Assembly (NCBI RefSeq): GCF_016859285.1
Contig: NC_053422.1
Location: 16,592,001 to 16,656,000, forward strand
Direction: 5' to 3'
Length of the DNA stretch: 64,000 nt
DNA from: Xiphias gladius
Lineage: Eukaryota; Chordata; Actinopteri; Istiophoriformes; Xiphiidae
The translations under genes were made by a program, and so were the position numbers. Every line of letters starts with the position of its first letter. Within the stretch, counting starts at the first letter, position 1. The notes below the pieces were generated by a model. That model was not told the DNA's origin. It saw only the letters and a program-made list of their open reading frames with translations, and made no database searches. Shown here in pieces: positions 1 through 11,512 of this stretch.

Positions 1-3000
1 CCTCAGAGGAGCTGAGCAGGTAGTCCCCAGTAGCATGTAGGGAGAGTCCAGTGACACCTGCCTCGTGGGCACGAACCACCTGGACACAGTTGCCTCCGGT
101 GACAGACCACACACGGATGGTGTTGTCTGGAGATGCAGAGAAGACCACAGACTAGAGGGGAAAAGATAGCAAGGGAGAAGGTGGAAGGGAAAAAGTGAAA
201 AAAGTTAGATGCCTCCAAGATCTGCTTTTTATTTGATTATCTGAAGATACAGTATTTTGACTGGTTGATGTTTCAAAATAAGAAAGGAAAAGTTACCTGA
301 GATGGATGGTAAATGACAGAGGTGACCTTCTTTGTGTGACCCTTAAGTGTCGCCACAATCTGCTCCTCGTTCTTGTCAAACACCACCACGTTCTTATCAG
401 CTCCACCTACAAGAACACAGGCGGGGTCAAAATCAAATGAAAGATGCTTCAAATGATGTCTTGCGTGCCAACAAATCACAAACGTTTTTAAAAATCAAAA
501 GATTTATTCAATGTACCAGTGAGCACTTTGTTGGTGTCTGAGGGACACAGATCCAGAGCCAGAATACCAGGAACACTGGCACTATGAAGACCCTGAAGGC
601 AACAAAGGGAGCATGTTGACAGTATGTAGATTGAATCACTTGAAGATCACTTGAAGTTGCAGCCTCCTGATCAAAAACGGGAACCGGTAATTAACACTCA
701 ACAGACAGAAATAAAGACTTACAGCATGGGAGGCCACTTGGCGGTATTTGCTGAGATCCTCTGCTCTAACCAGCTCCTCTGGCACAGTCTTTCCTCTCTA
801 GAGAAATAACGTTAGGTCATTACAAGGAGTATAAAAACATATTGCATAGTAACACAGAGTTTATACTAAAATGAGATATTACAACAGAAATTGACAAAAT
901 TTGGCAAAATGAGAGAAATATAATACCTTCTTTCTCTCTGTGGTGAGGATAGTAGCTTTGTCTTGGAGCTGAAAACAGGAAAAAAAAAAGGCATATTAAA
1001 ACACATCTTAGAGCTGCTTAAGAAAATGGAAGCTTAGTGCCAAATGGTGATTTATGTAGGTAAAAGGGACAGTCTCACCTTCTGGATGATCTCTGGGGTC
1101 ATTCCCACCTGTTCACTAATCTCCATAGGTTCTCCACCAGCACCCTGCAAGGGCATAAACACACACTCTTAGGAGCAAATATGGCAAAACGTGATGATGA
1201 GCATTTCTGATGAGTAACTTATCGACTGAAATGAAAAATCAATCACTCACGGCTGCAGCTGGCTGAGAGGCAGGAACTGCCTGAGGGGCAACCAGTCCAG
1301 CTTGGGGTTTGAGTGTGGCAAGAGCTATAAGAAGGAAATAGAAAGATAGGATAAGATAAGAAAAACATGCTCCCACTATATTATCTATGAGCTCAAGTAG
1401 GTTTAGAGCAGTATCTGGAGTGAGCTGTGAATCGTCTTAAAGCCGTCCTATGTGCCATACAACTGGAATTATGTCTTACAGCAGAGGACACAGAAAAACT
1501 GCTGTTAACCCACCTTCTCTCGCAGCAGTGACCTCTTTGGTGAGTCGAGCGATGACTCTGCAGGCGGCATCGTGTTGGTAGAGGGCATGAGACAGTTCTT
1601 GGCGAGTAGTCTGCAGCTGCTGCCTCAAGGTGAAACTATGAAGCATAACGGCATCCTACAACAGAAAAGAAAAGACAGGATGAAGGAACTCTTCTCATGT
1701 TCTAAAATCAATATTTTAAAAAGTAAAAAAAAGAAAAAAAAGAAAACAACTAAACTAGTTAGATGAGAAGCTCTTCTTTCAATTATCAACGTGGCTCATA
1801 ATTCCTAGATTGGATTTCAACAACAACCAGGGAGTAACACTGAATGCATTGTATGTGTCAAGTGGGAAAAGAGAGATGGCACGATGTAATTACATCTACA
1901 AACTAAGATTTTTCAGTCATTTTCAGTTATTCAAAAGACTAATACATTATATTCCAACGAAGGTTAATAACTGTTAGGAATATTAGTGAAAAATGGCCTA
2001 GAAAGAAAAAGTCACCAGTTTATTAAAAACAGAAATTCTGAGTACCATTGACAGTACAAAGGCGTTTTGTTGTGGATTTCCTCTTTGCGACTCTTCAAGG
2101 TTAACAACACTTACCCATTCATCTTGAAGGGACTTGAGAATGGCAGGAATGCTTGTTGCTGATGGTGCCTTTGGTCTAATAGGGTGGGACACTAGAAAAA
2201 AGAAAAGTTGCTAATGTTCAAAACAAGCAGCCTCTCATCATTAATAATTACATCAAGTTAGTCTTGTTTATTAATGATGATTTTTGAGGTTTCAGGGACA
2301 CTTGTTGCAGGACAGAAGGGCAAGTCACACAGTACTCTACTATGGGGGAAATTCTTTACTGAATTAAGTACAATATCTGATATTTGCCTTAGCACCTTTA
2401 ATCAGCTGAAATAACTGGTCAACTGGGCAATTAATCAATTGGCAGAATAAGAGGAAATATATTAGTAACCAATTTAAGGATTTTTCAAGCAAAAGTGGCA
2501 AAAATTCCCCAGTTCCGTCTTATCAGTTGTGAGGATCTGCTGCTTTTCTTTGTCTAATGTGATAGTGAACTGTATCATTTTGGGGTTTTGACTGTTGTTT
2601 GGAAGAAACAAGGAATATTAAAAAAAATAATTTAGGTCTTTTGTGATGGGCAATTATCAATTTTTCCCTGACATTTTATAAAACAAAGATCAAGAAAATA
2701 ATCCTCAGTCTAAATCAATAATTTAAAAAACCGTTATAGGTTACATACAACACCAGATAAACACTGATAAAACTAGAACAGCTTAATATTACAGCATGCA
2801 ATTAACAATACCTTCATGAATGTTCAGCTTTTGTTGAAACCGTTTAAGAGAAATGTTGATTCATTTTGGAGGAGGAAGTCTGAGCTGCAGGTGATTTGTA
2901 CTGTGTTGTGCTGCGCTGAATGTTTTTTCCTATTATTTTGTGTATCTTCATTGATATAAATGGGACTGAAAAAACACCAACTACCTCTCAGTATAATGTA

Positions 3001-3552
3001 GTCACCCCAAACTTCAGCTTCTAAACTAAACATAAATATGAATCAACACCTGAGACTCCACAAAACTTATTACAGGAGTGTTGAATTAATCTGCATTGGG
3101 TTTAGCGAGGTGTAACGTTTCCTCATAAACTGGGAGATGAGTATTTACATTTTTGGCTGCTCTCAGTGGTTTACCTTTGATATCTACGAGCTGCTCCTCA
3201 GACAGCGGTTGTCCGTTCATGGGGTCCGTCCCATTCTCCGCGATGTACTTCTCGATCAGCCTGCGCTCAAACACCTGGTTGGACACCGGAGAGACGCACG
3301 GGTGTTCCGGCACCTCGTTGGAGACTGGAGAATAGAAACAAATGCGAGTACAACTTCAAAAAACACGAAACCAACAATAAAATAACCAGAAAACAACCAA
3401 GACCGAGGAACTACCCCCAATGGAAGGCGGCACTGCGTGGCCGCTAACGTTAGCTACATTAGCTAGTAGCATTAGCGCGATTCCTAGCTAACCTGCACTG
3501 CCTCCGTCATTTGAATGAGTTAACTTCACTTACTTGCACAAACCAAAGACAT
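1..3552 (-). CDS. prpf19: Pre-mRNA-processing factor 19 (PRP19/NMP200), U-box/WD40 E3 ligase, 3' end beyond the window
   Basis: PRPF19 is the scaffold and E3 ubiquitin ligase of the nuclear Prp19/NTC spliceosome complex. Eleven coding exons are visible: 3534-3552, 3175-3324, 2115-2191, 1514-1655, 1251-1324, 1079-1144, 927-968, 723-797, 517-592, 297-406 and 1-151 (continuing off the edge). The first two encode [16 protein letters not shown] and the U-box ([23 protein letters not shown]). Exons 3-4 carry [14 protein letters not shown] and the coiled-coil tetramerisation region. The exon at 297-406 begins the WD40 propeller with [12 protein letters not shown] and [11 protein letters not shown]. 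All junctions are GT-AG and phases agree, giving about 327 codons of the roughly 504 expected. The remaining WD40 blades lie to the left of the window. The start is the ATG at 3552, which matches the family N-terminus and is followed after 19 nt by a good donor. Identification is from near-identity to remembered vertebrate PRPF19. Confidence 0.97.
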
Positions 3553-4842
3553 CCTCCCGACGCAGTCCTAAGAATCCCTTCCAAGAAACAGAATAATGCT
3601 CTGTCTGTTCTTAGATTGTTTATTATTGCTAATTTACACTTTACTTATGTTTTGCTCAAATTGGAAGTAGCACGCTGTCCTTTCATTGCCGCTACAACCG
3701 GGGTTTCTTCTTCTTCTACGCCCAAGCCTCACATGTGCGCCACTGCCCCCTAAGGCCGGAGCAACACTACTGCTCTGATCGATGCACCAAAAATAAGTGC
3801 TGAAATGATTAATAGATAGACTGAAAAGTAATTTATCACGCAAAAAAATTAAAAAATTAATTATTCTCAAATGTGAGCATAAATGGCTTTTTTTTATTTT
3901 AATATGTACAGATGTTGAATTGTCATGCAGACAATCAATTAAATATCACCTTTAGCTTTAGCAGCTTGTGATGGCCATTTGTTACTTTTTCTTTATATCT
4001 TATATACTAAGATTCATCAAAACATAATGCATAGAATAACTGGTATTGAAAATATTTTTAGTTACAACAAAAAAAAAAGCATATTGCAGATTATTATCTA
4101 AAATATGTGCACTAAAGATTCATTTTGTTGTTTCAGAGACGGCATTTTGTTGCTGCAAAAATATCATAAGCAACAGTCCAACATCTTTTGTCAATAAAAA
4201 AGATGTGGTGATAAGATATTATCCTGTACACAAAGTTCACAGATCAATAGGCAATAGGCAATATTTGGTGGAACATGTTACATTTCACATAACCATTACT
4301 ACATTTACCTTGAGGGTTTATACACTATATCATTTTAAAAATCATTAAACTGCAGAATGGTCATTTAATATGATAATTAATTGCTGTCAAATGAGGAATG
4401 GCTAAACACTTCAATTAACCCTACATTACTGTACAGCATTTAAATATTCCCTTTTGCAGCCTTTTGTATCACAACTCTAATGTCTACATAGCCCTAGAGA
4501 TCATATTATACACACAGACATACATGTACAGCCACTCAGCAAATACAGTGCAGGTAACATTGGTCCTGAGGGTCTAGAGGTAGGTAACAGCAGGAGATTT
4601 CAGGAGCACCATCAGCCAATATCAAGAAATGGATAATATGAGACTGGAAGACTAATGTTCCACTCATGATTCAGTAAAATTACATGGAAAGATTACATGC
4701 AATATTGATACCAAAACATTAAAACTAGACTAAGATGCAGAAGGCACAGGTAATATCTTTCTTTTCCACCAGAGAATCCAAAACAGTTATTTCTCCATAG
4801 CTCATATTTCTTCTCCCTTTATTTCAGCTCCAATTCTCTGTT
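3553..4842. other. Intergenic: prpf19 upstream region and 3' flank of the Ig-like gene
   Basis: The first ~100 bases hold the prpf19 5' flank, with repeated GCTAACGTTAGC-type motifs near 3430-3490 on the coding side. The rest is AT-rich with no supported coding exon. A minus-strand AATAAA (TTTATT on plus, 4818-4823) lies about 20 bases beyond the Ig-like gene stop and is a possible polyadenylation signal. Confidence 0.5.
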
Positions 4843-7800
4843 TTATAAGTTCAGTTTCTCTGAAGTGTAAACACTGCAGGATTCAAAGGTGTCCATGTCC
4901 AGCGGCAGTGTGGAAAAGTATTCTTTTGATTTGTTCCACCTGTCTTTATCTCCATCTTTCTTGATCTGGAATTGAATACAGTCCTCAGAGGAGTGGAGGC
5001 AATCAGAAGCCCCAGGCAGGGAAAAGGAAATCCTTTTCTCTTCCCCATTAGATGTGTCCCGCTAGGGAGGAATGAAGACATATGTTTAAAAAATGTTTTA
5101 GTCTGTTACATACAAATACTCACAGCTGGAGTGTGGTGCTGTATTACCTCAGTGGTTGAATTACGACTAGGGGAGCTCACAGCTGCCAAACTGCGTATTC
5201 CATGGTTCTCAGCTCTCGGAGTCCCTACCATAACTGGAGTGTAACGCTGGAAATACAAACACCAGCACACGTATAGCAAATGCACACAGACACAATACAC
5301 AATTTAACAGTTTTAAGTTAAGAGACAAAACCTGCCAACTCATTGAATTCTGTTAACCAGCCTTACAGTATGAGTAGGACTGGCTCTTGGGGCCCATTTT
5401 CTTGGTGTTCCAGACTGCTGAGAGTGACTGTAGTAGCCTGGGGACTCATGGCTGGGCTGGCTGTAGTCCTGCACACACACAAAAACAGACATACAAACAC
5501 ATACAGACACAGACACACATAAACTCAGTGCAGTGGTCAGGCCATCAGAGATTCCAAGGGAGAAAAACATGACAAAAACAATTGACCTCATTTATGAATC
5601 ATCGTTCTTTTGCTGAAGAACAACACTGGTGGTGGAGAGCACTGTTTAAAATGTCGGTCTGTGTCACCCGTGCGCGACATTCAGTAGGGTCGAGATCTGC
5701 CGATTGCGAAGGCCATGACATAGGATCCTCATCTTTTTCATACACATCAAACTATTCACTTACCCCTCGTGCCCTGTGTGGCGGCATTTGCATTTGCTAT
5801 GTTTCTCCACTCATTTATTCGTTTTTTTGGTCACCTTTCTGTATGTTTTATTTTGAAATAACCTCGGAATTTGGCAAAAACAGAGTATTGTCAATGGACA
5901 GACATTGACTAAAATAAGTGTAAAACCCAGTCCTGGCATATGATTCATAAATTCTATGTTGATTTTGTGTTGTCTAAAGAATAAATGTAACATATGACTT
6001 ATTGCATCACATAAATTAAGTTCCTTTATTATTTATTTATTCCATTCGTTGGAAAGCACTTTGCAACTTTGTTAAGGAAAGTGCTATATCAATGAAGTTT
6101 ATTACTATAATTACAATTACTTCACACAAGTATTGTGAATGTGAAGAATGTGTCTACACTATATGGTTAGCTTTTAAACTGACCCAAGACTGGATTTATT
6201 GGAATGGGAAAAATAAATAAATAAACGAAATGTATGGTGCTCATAGATTAATTTTCCTACACACACAACTGTCCCAGCCAGTGGGGCCACTAGATGAGAT
6301 AAGATTACTATAGCTTCAACCACAGTGTCATTGCACATACTAAGTACCAGCACAAAATAATGCAGTTAAGCATCTCCAAATAGTGCAAAACAGTAGCAAA
6401 AGTACATACAGACATATGTACAAAGATAAACAACTGTACTGAGTGAACAATAAAACAATGGAGTAGTGATAGTAAGAAGAGATGCAACAGTGTATATGCA
6501 AAATTAACAAAATATATGCAAGATATACAAAATGTACAAGACAAATGAATTCAGCTAATGTATGTCAGTCATGTAACTATGATATGTACAGCATAAACAG
6601 AAACCAATCGATAGTAATATGTAGAATAATGTAATTTTTTCTGATTTCCTCACCTGGATGGTAACTCTTGGGGGGTTGGCTCGCCGTCTGCGTGTCGCTC
6701 TTAGGCCAGCGATGATCTGCGACAGGCTGCAGTTTGGGTAGTTTTTCACAAACAGGATGAAACTAGCCAGTGACAGAACAACCCCAGAAGGGACAGCGAT
6801 GGACTTGAGGAGGGCTCGCCATTTGACCCCCTTTTCTGGAGAGACTAGATGAGATGGGACAGATATTTGGAGGAAGAGACTGTGGAGAAGCATCCCGATA
6901 CAAAAAAACATGCGGACATGCTGTCACTCACCGATCACCTGCAAAAAGGTGGAGGACACCAGGTTGCCATCCCCATCTCTGATTTCATACACCCCATCAT
7001 GCCTTGAGGTCAGCCTCGCTATGACGACCTCATTTACAGTACTCTTCCTGCTCAGGGAGATAAGGCCCCTGTAGCGCATGTCGTGGTCTGTTATTTGGCC
7101 GTCACGGATCAGCTGCACAGGGCTACGGGGGGGCTTGGGGTCGAAAGGGCCCAGGGAGGATTCCTCGGGGTATCGGGTGGGGATAAAAATGAGGTGGGCA
7201 TGGGGGACAGGAAGAAATAGGGGCAGGTTTAGAGACTCCTTGGTGAAGCGGGTGACATTGAAGGAGTGCCCTGCATCCACAGGCAGGATCATGAACAGAG
7301 AGAGAGAGGCGTGGAGGATGAAGGAAATGTTAAGGTAGGAGAGGGTGTCAGGTGGAAAGGGAAAGAAAAAGTATAACCATTACCATTGATAGGACCCTAA
7401 AGTTGAAGAAATTCATTAGTCAGCTTCTTAAAACACTCATCCTCTTGTGATTTGTCTCTTCTAACCTTGGACAGTGAGATTGCTGCGGGACAGCACCTTC
7501 CCCTGTGTGTCTCTCACAGTGTAGTTGCCTTGGTCCACTTGCGTCACTCTCTCAGCCACCCAGACCTTCCCACCCCGCAGCAGCCGACCCCGCCCCGCTC
7601 CGCGGGTTTCAGGGTCCGTCCGGTTCCACAGCACAATGGGCATGGCCTCAGGTGGAGCACCCCGAGGAGAAAACTCCAGTAGGTAGCCATTTTCAGGGAT
7701 GTTGTGCTCAAAGTTCTCCCCGTAGTGTCTGTGGTAGGATTTAATGCATTCTGAAGCAGGATGAAGAAGTAAGGGATTAGGGAGGATGTTCAGCAGTGGT

Positions 7801-10800
7801 GGAGAGTAAGTAAATTAATCTACTCAAGTACTGTCCAAAATTTAGGTGAAATTTAGTATTTCAATTTTATGCTGGTTCATACTTCTGCTTCACTACATTT
7901 GCGAGGTAAATATTGTACTTCTTACTGCACAACATTTATTTGGCAGCTGTAGTTACTAATTACATTTGGATTAGGCCGTAAATTTTAAAATGTCCATTTC
8001 ACAGAAAAGAAAATATTAGAGAAAAGTCCAAAAAATGAATACAAATTTATTTGGTCTTATCTTTTATCTTTTAGCCCTTAGGATTGGAACCACTGGACTA
8101 CACTACCTAACTGTACATAAAGAAGCTAAAACTAGCTCCACCTCAACCAGCTACTGCAAGAAAATGCTGCTTACTCACTCATGCATTAGCATTAACAGTC
8201 CAATAACACAAAATATAAAAACATATCAGTTACTAAAGGAACCAGTTTTGATACTTTAAGTACATTTTGCTGATTATACATCCATATTTTACTTAAGTCA
8301 GCTTTTGAACAAAGGACTTTTACTTATGCACTGATACTTGTATTGTTTTGATACTTATATTACATTAAGGGATCTGAATACATCTGATGATCAGATGGGA
8401 AGGAAAATGATAAAAATGTTCAATTTCAAGCCAGGCATAGAGGCAGGTGATCAATCATTTATGGCTCCAGAGCAAAATGAACACAAAAAAAAGAGTGAAA
8501 ACTATCATACCTGAAACAACCAGACGAACAGTCTCGTAGGTGAATCCAGAGAACAGTTTGATGGCATAAAGTCCCTGATCACTGTGAGTCACTTCTTTCA
8601 GGACTAACATCTTATCTCTGGTCCACTCAAACCGTGGGTCCATTACCTGAATTTGTAAATAGGTTTAGACAATCTGTACGCACAACAAACACAAACATGA
8701 GCACAGGCACACTCACCGTGTTTTTTTCCAGCAGGACGCGCTTCGGACCCTCAGGGTTTGGTGTAAAAGTCACCGTTCTGGATGTCGAGTACACTGGCAG
8801 ACGAAATTCCTTCCCGGCACAAACTATCCAGGGGTCTTCTCTTTCAGCTGTCAGTGTAGAAAAGAAAGTCAGCAACCTCTACTTTTAATATGTTCTGTAA
8901 GCGAAGGATATGTGATGAAATGTGGCTGCTGACTCACCCGGTATGACCCAACCTGTGAGAAAATCAGAATTCATATGATTATTATTAATCTTGTACAACA
9001 CACTGCAGAGACCTCACATGCACTGGAGTATCACTTAAGAAATCATGGTACCACTTTATAGTATAGTTTACATTTATATTTGTGAAGTATTCATACGTTG
9101 TAAAGTAATTAATGACCTTATTAATGGTTAATAAATCATTTAGTTGTTTTCAGTCAGGTTTTAGAGCTTACCATAGCACTGAGTAAGCACTCGTTAAGGT
9201 CGTCAATTACCTTCTTCTGGCGAATGACAGAGGTGATTGTGCAATCCTAGTTCTATTAGATTTGAGCAAAGCTTATGGTACTATTGATCATGCTGTTCTC
9301 CCGCATCGCCTAAAAACTGGGGTAAGCCTTAAGGGTACTGCTTAATATCTGCTACATTCATACCTTACCAACAGAACTTTCTCTGTTGCACTCAGACATA
9401 TTCTTCAGTAGTTCAAGTTAAGTGTGGTTATTCCGCAAGGGTCCACTTTTATTTTCAGGTTATAAGAAACCATAATATTCCTAATCACTGTTAATGCAAA
9501 TGACACAGCTTTACAGTATGTTCCCCTTAATTCCAGTAACACTAAAAGCATAGCTAATCTACTGCCTCAATTATATTGCATGCCAGATGTCCAAAACCAT
9601 TATAGAAATGAACAAGTCATTCTTTTTGGCGCTTAAAAAAATGTACCAGCCTTTCTGATGGCAAGCTAAGTTGCCTGGACAAAATTATTAAGTCTACTGC
9701 TCACAATCTTGTTGTAAATTTTCAGATCTCAGTCTTCATGGACAAGTGAAGAAAGTTGTCCATTCATAAATAGCATCATTTTTGCCTCCTGTTGACCTAC
9801 ACAAAGTTTTAAAAGCTTCCATTTTTTTCTCACCAGGACCACTGCAAGGCATTTTACTCACAGCTGCCCTAATTATAACTAGCATCAAGAAATATGAACG
9901 GATTACTCCTGTGCTAGCCGATTTACACTGGTTCCCTATTAAATTCTGCACTGATTTTAAATAGCACTAAATGGCTTTGTTCCAAATTATATCATGGATT
10001 CATTGAGTTCTTCTGTGGCTGTGCGTTCCATTAGATCAGTGTGAAGTGCGTTTCAGTTGGAGCCCCCAGACTTTGGAATACGCTGCCAATCGAGATAAGA
10101 CAGGCTACATCCATCAAATCTTTCAAATCCCTTTGTAAAAATACTTTTATAGGAAAGTTTCTTGTGGTTTTACCTTCCCATCTCTGTAATTTTAAATTCT
10201 CGTCTGTTTTAAGTTTTTAATCTGAGGCATTTGCATTTCACTTTTCCTTTATCATTTGCTTTATTCTTTATCAAAAGATTCACCTCATGTGGTAATCATT
10301 TGGTAATCATTTTACTAACAATCAATCAGCTGACAAACCTGGATTGCTGCCTTTTTTCCTGACTTTTTGAAAATACAGACCCTCCAGTGGCCTGTTTGAC
10401 CTCTGACTTTGGCAATCCACTTATAAATTACTAATTTAGATTTAGAACTGCAGATGTGATAGATTATGTTAAGAAAGCTTTATCAATGACTTACAATTAT
10501 ATTTACATTTATAATTTCACATGACTTACTCACTGTCAGCGTCTTAGAAAGTGAGAAACCTGTAACTCTTTATGGTTTTCATATAACTCTTTAAAGTCTT
10601 GTTTATTCTCTATTAACCTTTTTTTTATATAAAAACTGTAGGCCTACATGTTATCAGAATTGGAGTAACCAATAAGTACAGGTTGATACTTTATCAACAT
10701 TAATATCTACATTACTGTATATGACTCATACAAATGGATAAGCACCAGTCAAAGGGATTTTCCCAGTTGTCTCCTGAGGAGTGGCTTATATAAAGCATTA

Positions 10801-10979
10801 CTACATGTTAATCAACAATTACTGAAGCAATTAGTTAGTGTGTTAATTAGTGTCTTATTAAAAAGTGGTACTAAAATTATGCTCAAGAACTTACCCACAG
10901 CAAGAGGAAGGGTAAAAATGGTAGTGAGTAGGACACAGCGGGACATCTTCTGCTGTAGAGACAGACCAGTTTGCTTCAT
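4843..10979 (-). CDS. Single-pass membrane protein with three atypical Ig-like domains (unnamed teleost family)
   Basis: I do not recognise a named gene. Ten coding exons with matching phases give about 530-538 residues: 10895-10979, 8938-8952 (a 15-nt microexon), 8717-8847, 8511-8646, 7466-7750, 6932-7270, 6654-6835, 5367-5468, 5124 or 5148-5246, 4843-5061. Exon 1 encodes a signal peptide (MSRCVLLTTIFTLPLAVG, in-frame ATGs at 10979 and 10946). Exons 3-4, 5 and 6 encode three Ig-like domains, with turns SDQGLYAIKL, VDQGNYTVRD and RHDGVYEIRD. These lack the usual YxC cysteine. Cysteines sit at IVCAGKEF in domain 1 and at the domain 1/2 junction (ECIKSYH). Exon 7 holds the membrane segment (VPSGVVLSLASFILFV) and a basic stop-transfer (RATRRRR). 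The tail of about 160 residues is Ser/Pro-rich and ends FESCSVYTSEKLNL. N-x-S/T sites (WNRTD, SNLTV, FNVTR) fit an extracellular N-terminal half. An immune or adhesion receptor role is inference from architecture only. Confidence 0.8.
6025..6110 (+). mobile_element. L2-type LINE 3' tail fragment
   Basis: The sequence GGAAAGCACTTTGCAACTTT, followed by GGAAAGTGCTATATCAATGA and AGTTTATTACTA, matches the usual 3' terminus of teleost L2-like LINEs ('AAAGTGCTATATAAATAAAG' plus ATT repeats). Only the last ~85 bases are recognisable. It is intronic in the Ig-like gene (intron 7). Confidence 0.55.
7794..8390. mobile_element. Tol2-like hAT non-autonomous element, degenerate
   Basis: The left end reads CAGTGGTGGAGAGTAAGT, followed by ACTCAAGTACTGTCC, which resembles the hAT/Tol2 terminal pattern (CAGAGGTGTAAAGTACTTGAG). 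The right part contains the characteristic inverted AAGTACATTTTGCTG and GACTTTTACTTATG runs and decays around 8390. No transposase frame is present. It lies in the Ig-like gene intron between coding exons 4 and 5. Confidence 0.6.
9046..10873. mobile_element. Inverted-repeat element with an L2 LINE relic inside, filling intron 1 of the Ig-like gene
   Basis: Imperfect terminal inverted repeats bound the intron: TGGTACCACTTTATA at 9046-9060, and AAAAAGTGGTACTA at about 10860-10873, which is its near reverse complement (shared core GTACCACTTT). AT-rich sequence flanks an inner LINE fragment. The ends fall about 90 bases from the microexon acceptor and about 20 bases from the exon-1 donor, so the element makes up nearly the whole intron. 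I saw no transposase frame. The family is not identified with certainty and no clear target-site duplication was found. Confidence 0.45.
9195..10160 (+). mobile_element. L2/Maui-type LINE fragment, reverse transcriptase remnants, decayed
   Basis: Conceptual translation in shifting frames gives reverse-transcriptase landmarks of teleost L2 elements. These are LVLLDLSKAYGTIDHAVL (the 'LLDLSAAFDTVDH' block) near 9245-9300, SYLTNRTFSVAL near 9357-9400, and a C-terminal block LHWFPIKF at about 9925-9955 followed by a degraded 'LWN..P' segment around 10070. Stops and frame breaks are frequent and the 5' part is absent, so it is an old inactive copy. It runs antisense to the host Ig-like gene. Confidence 0.75.
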
Positions 10980-11388
10980 CTACAAATACAGGGGAGAGAG
11001 ATATACACGCGTGACTGTCATTCATCACCGTTCCCCTCTGAAAACCAGCGGCCAGCCGCGGGACATGCGATCATCGATCTACAAGCTACACAAGGGGGAG
11101 CCCGGAGACAGCTGTGACGATGCCTCCGCAGGGCGACGCATAACGGCAGAAAAAGCCAAAAAAGAAGAAACGAGAGACGAGAGAAAAAAAACACCCGTAC
11201 TCCCAATACTCTCGCAGTCTGACCTGTGGCGCCCGGTCTACTCTCACAAGTCCTGTCCACTCAGGTGTCCCAATGTGTTTCCCAGCCGCTGGACAACATT
11301 CCCAGGGACACGGCGGACCGTCGGGGCCGTCAGCCGTTGATGATGTACTAACGGTCACACAGTCGGTCGTACACAGTCTAAACTCACC

Positions 11389-11512
11389 TGCAGGATGTGT
11401 GAGAAATTGGTCCAGCGCTTGACATTTGTGGACCTTTGAGTGCGGGAAGCTAAGAGGACAACAACGTCCTCCGCAGAGCGCGCATGAGCACTGGCCCCCT
11501 TCTTTTATGCGT
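11389..11512 (-). promoter_or_regulatory. Probable core promoter and 5' untranslated exon of the Ig-like gene
   Basis: On the minus strand a TATA-like CATAAAAG lies at 11502-11509. It is followed by a likely non-coding exon of roughly 90 bases that ends in a consensus donor (CTGCAG|GTGAGT, exon edge 11389). The acceptor TTTGTAG sits directly before the exon holding the initiator ATG at 10979. The start of transcription is inferred from TATA spacing and is not observed. Confidence 0.5.
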
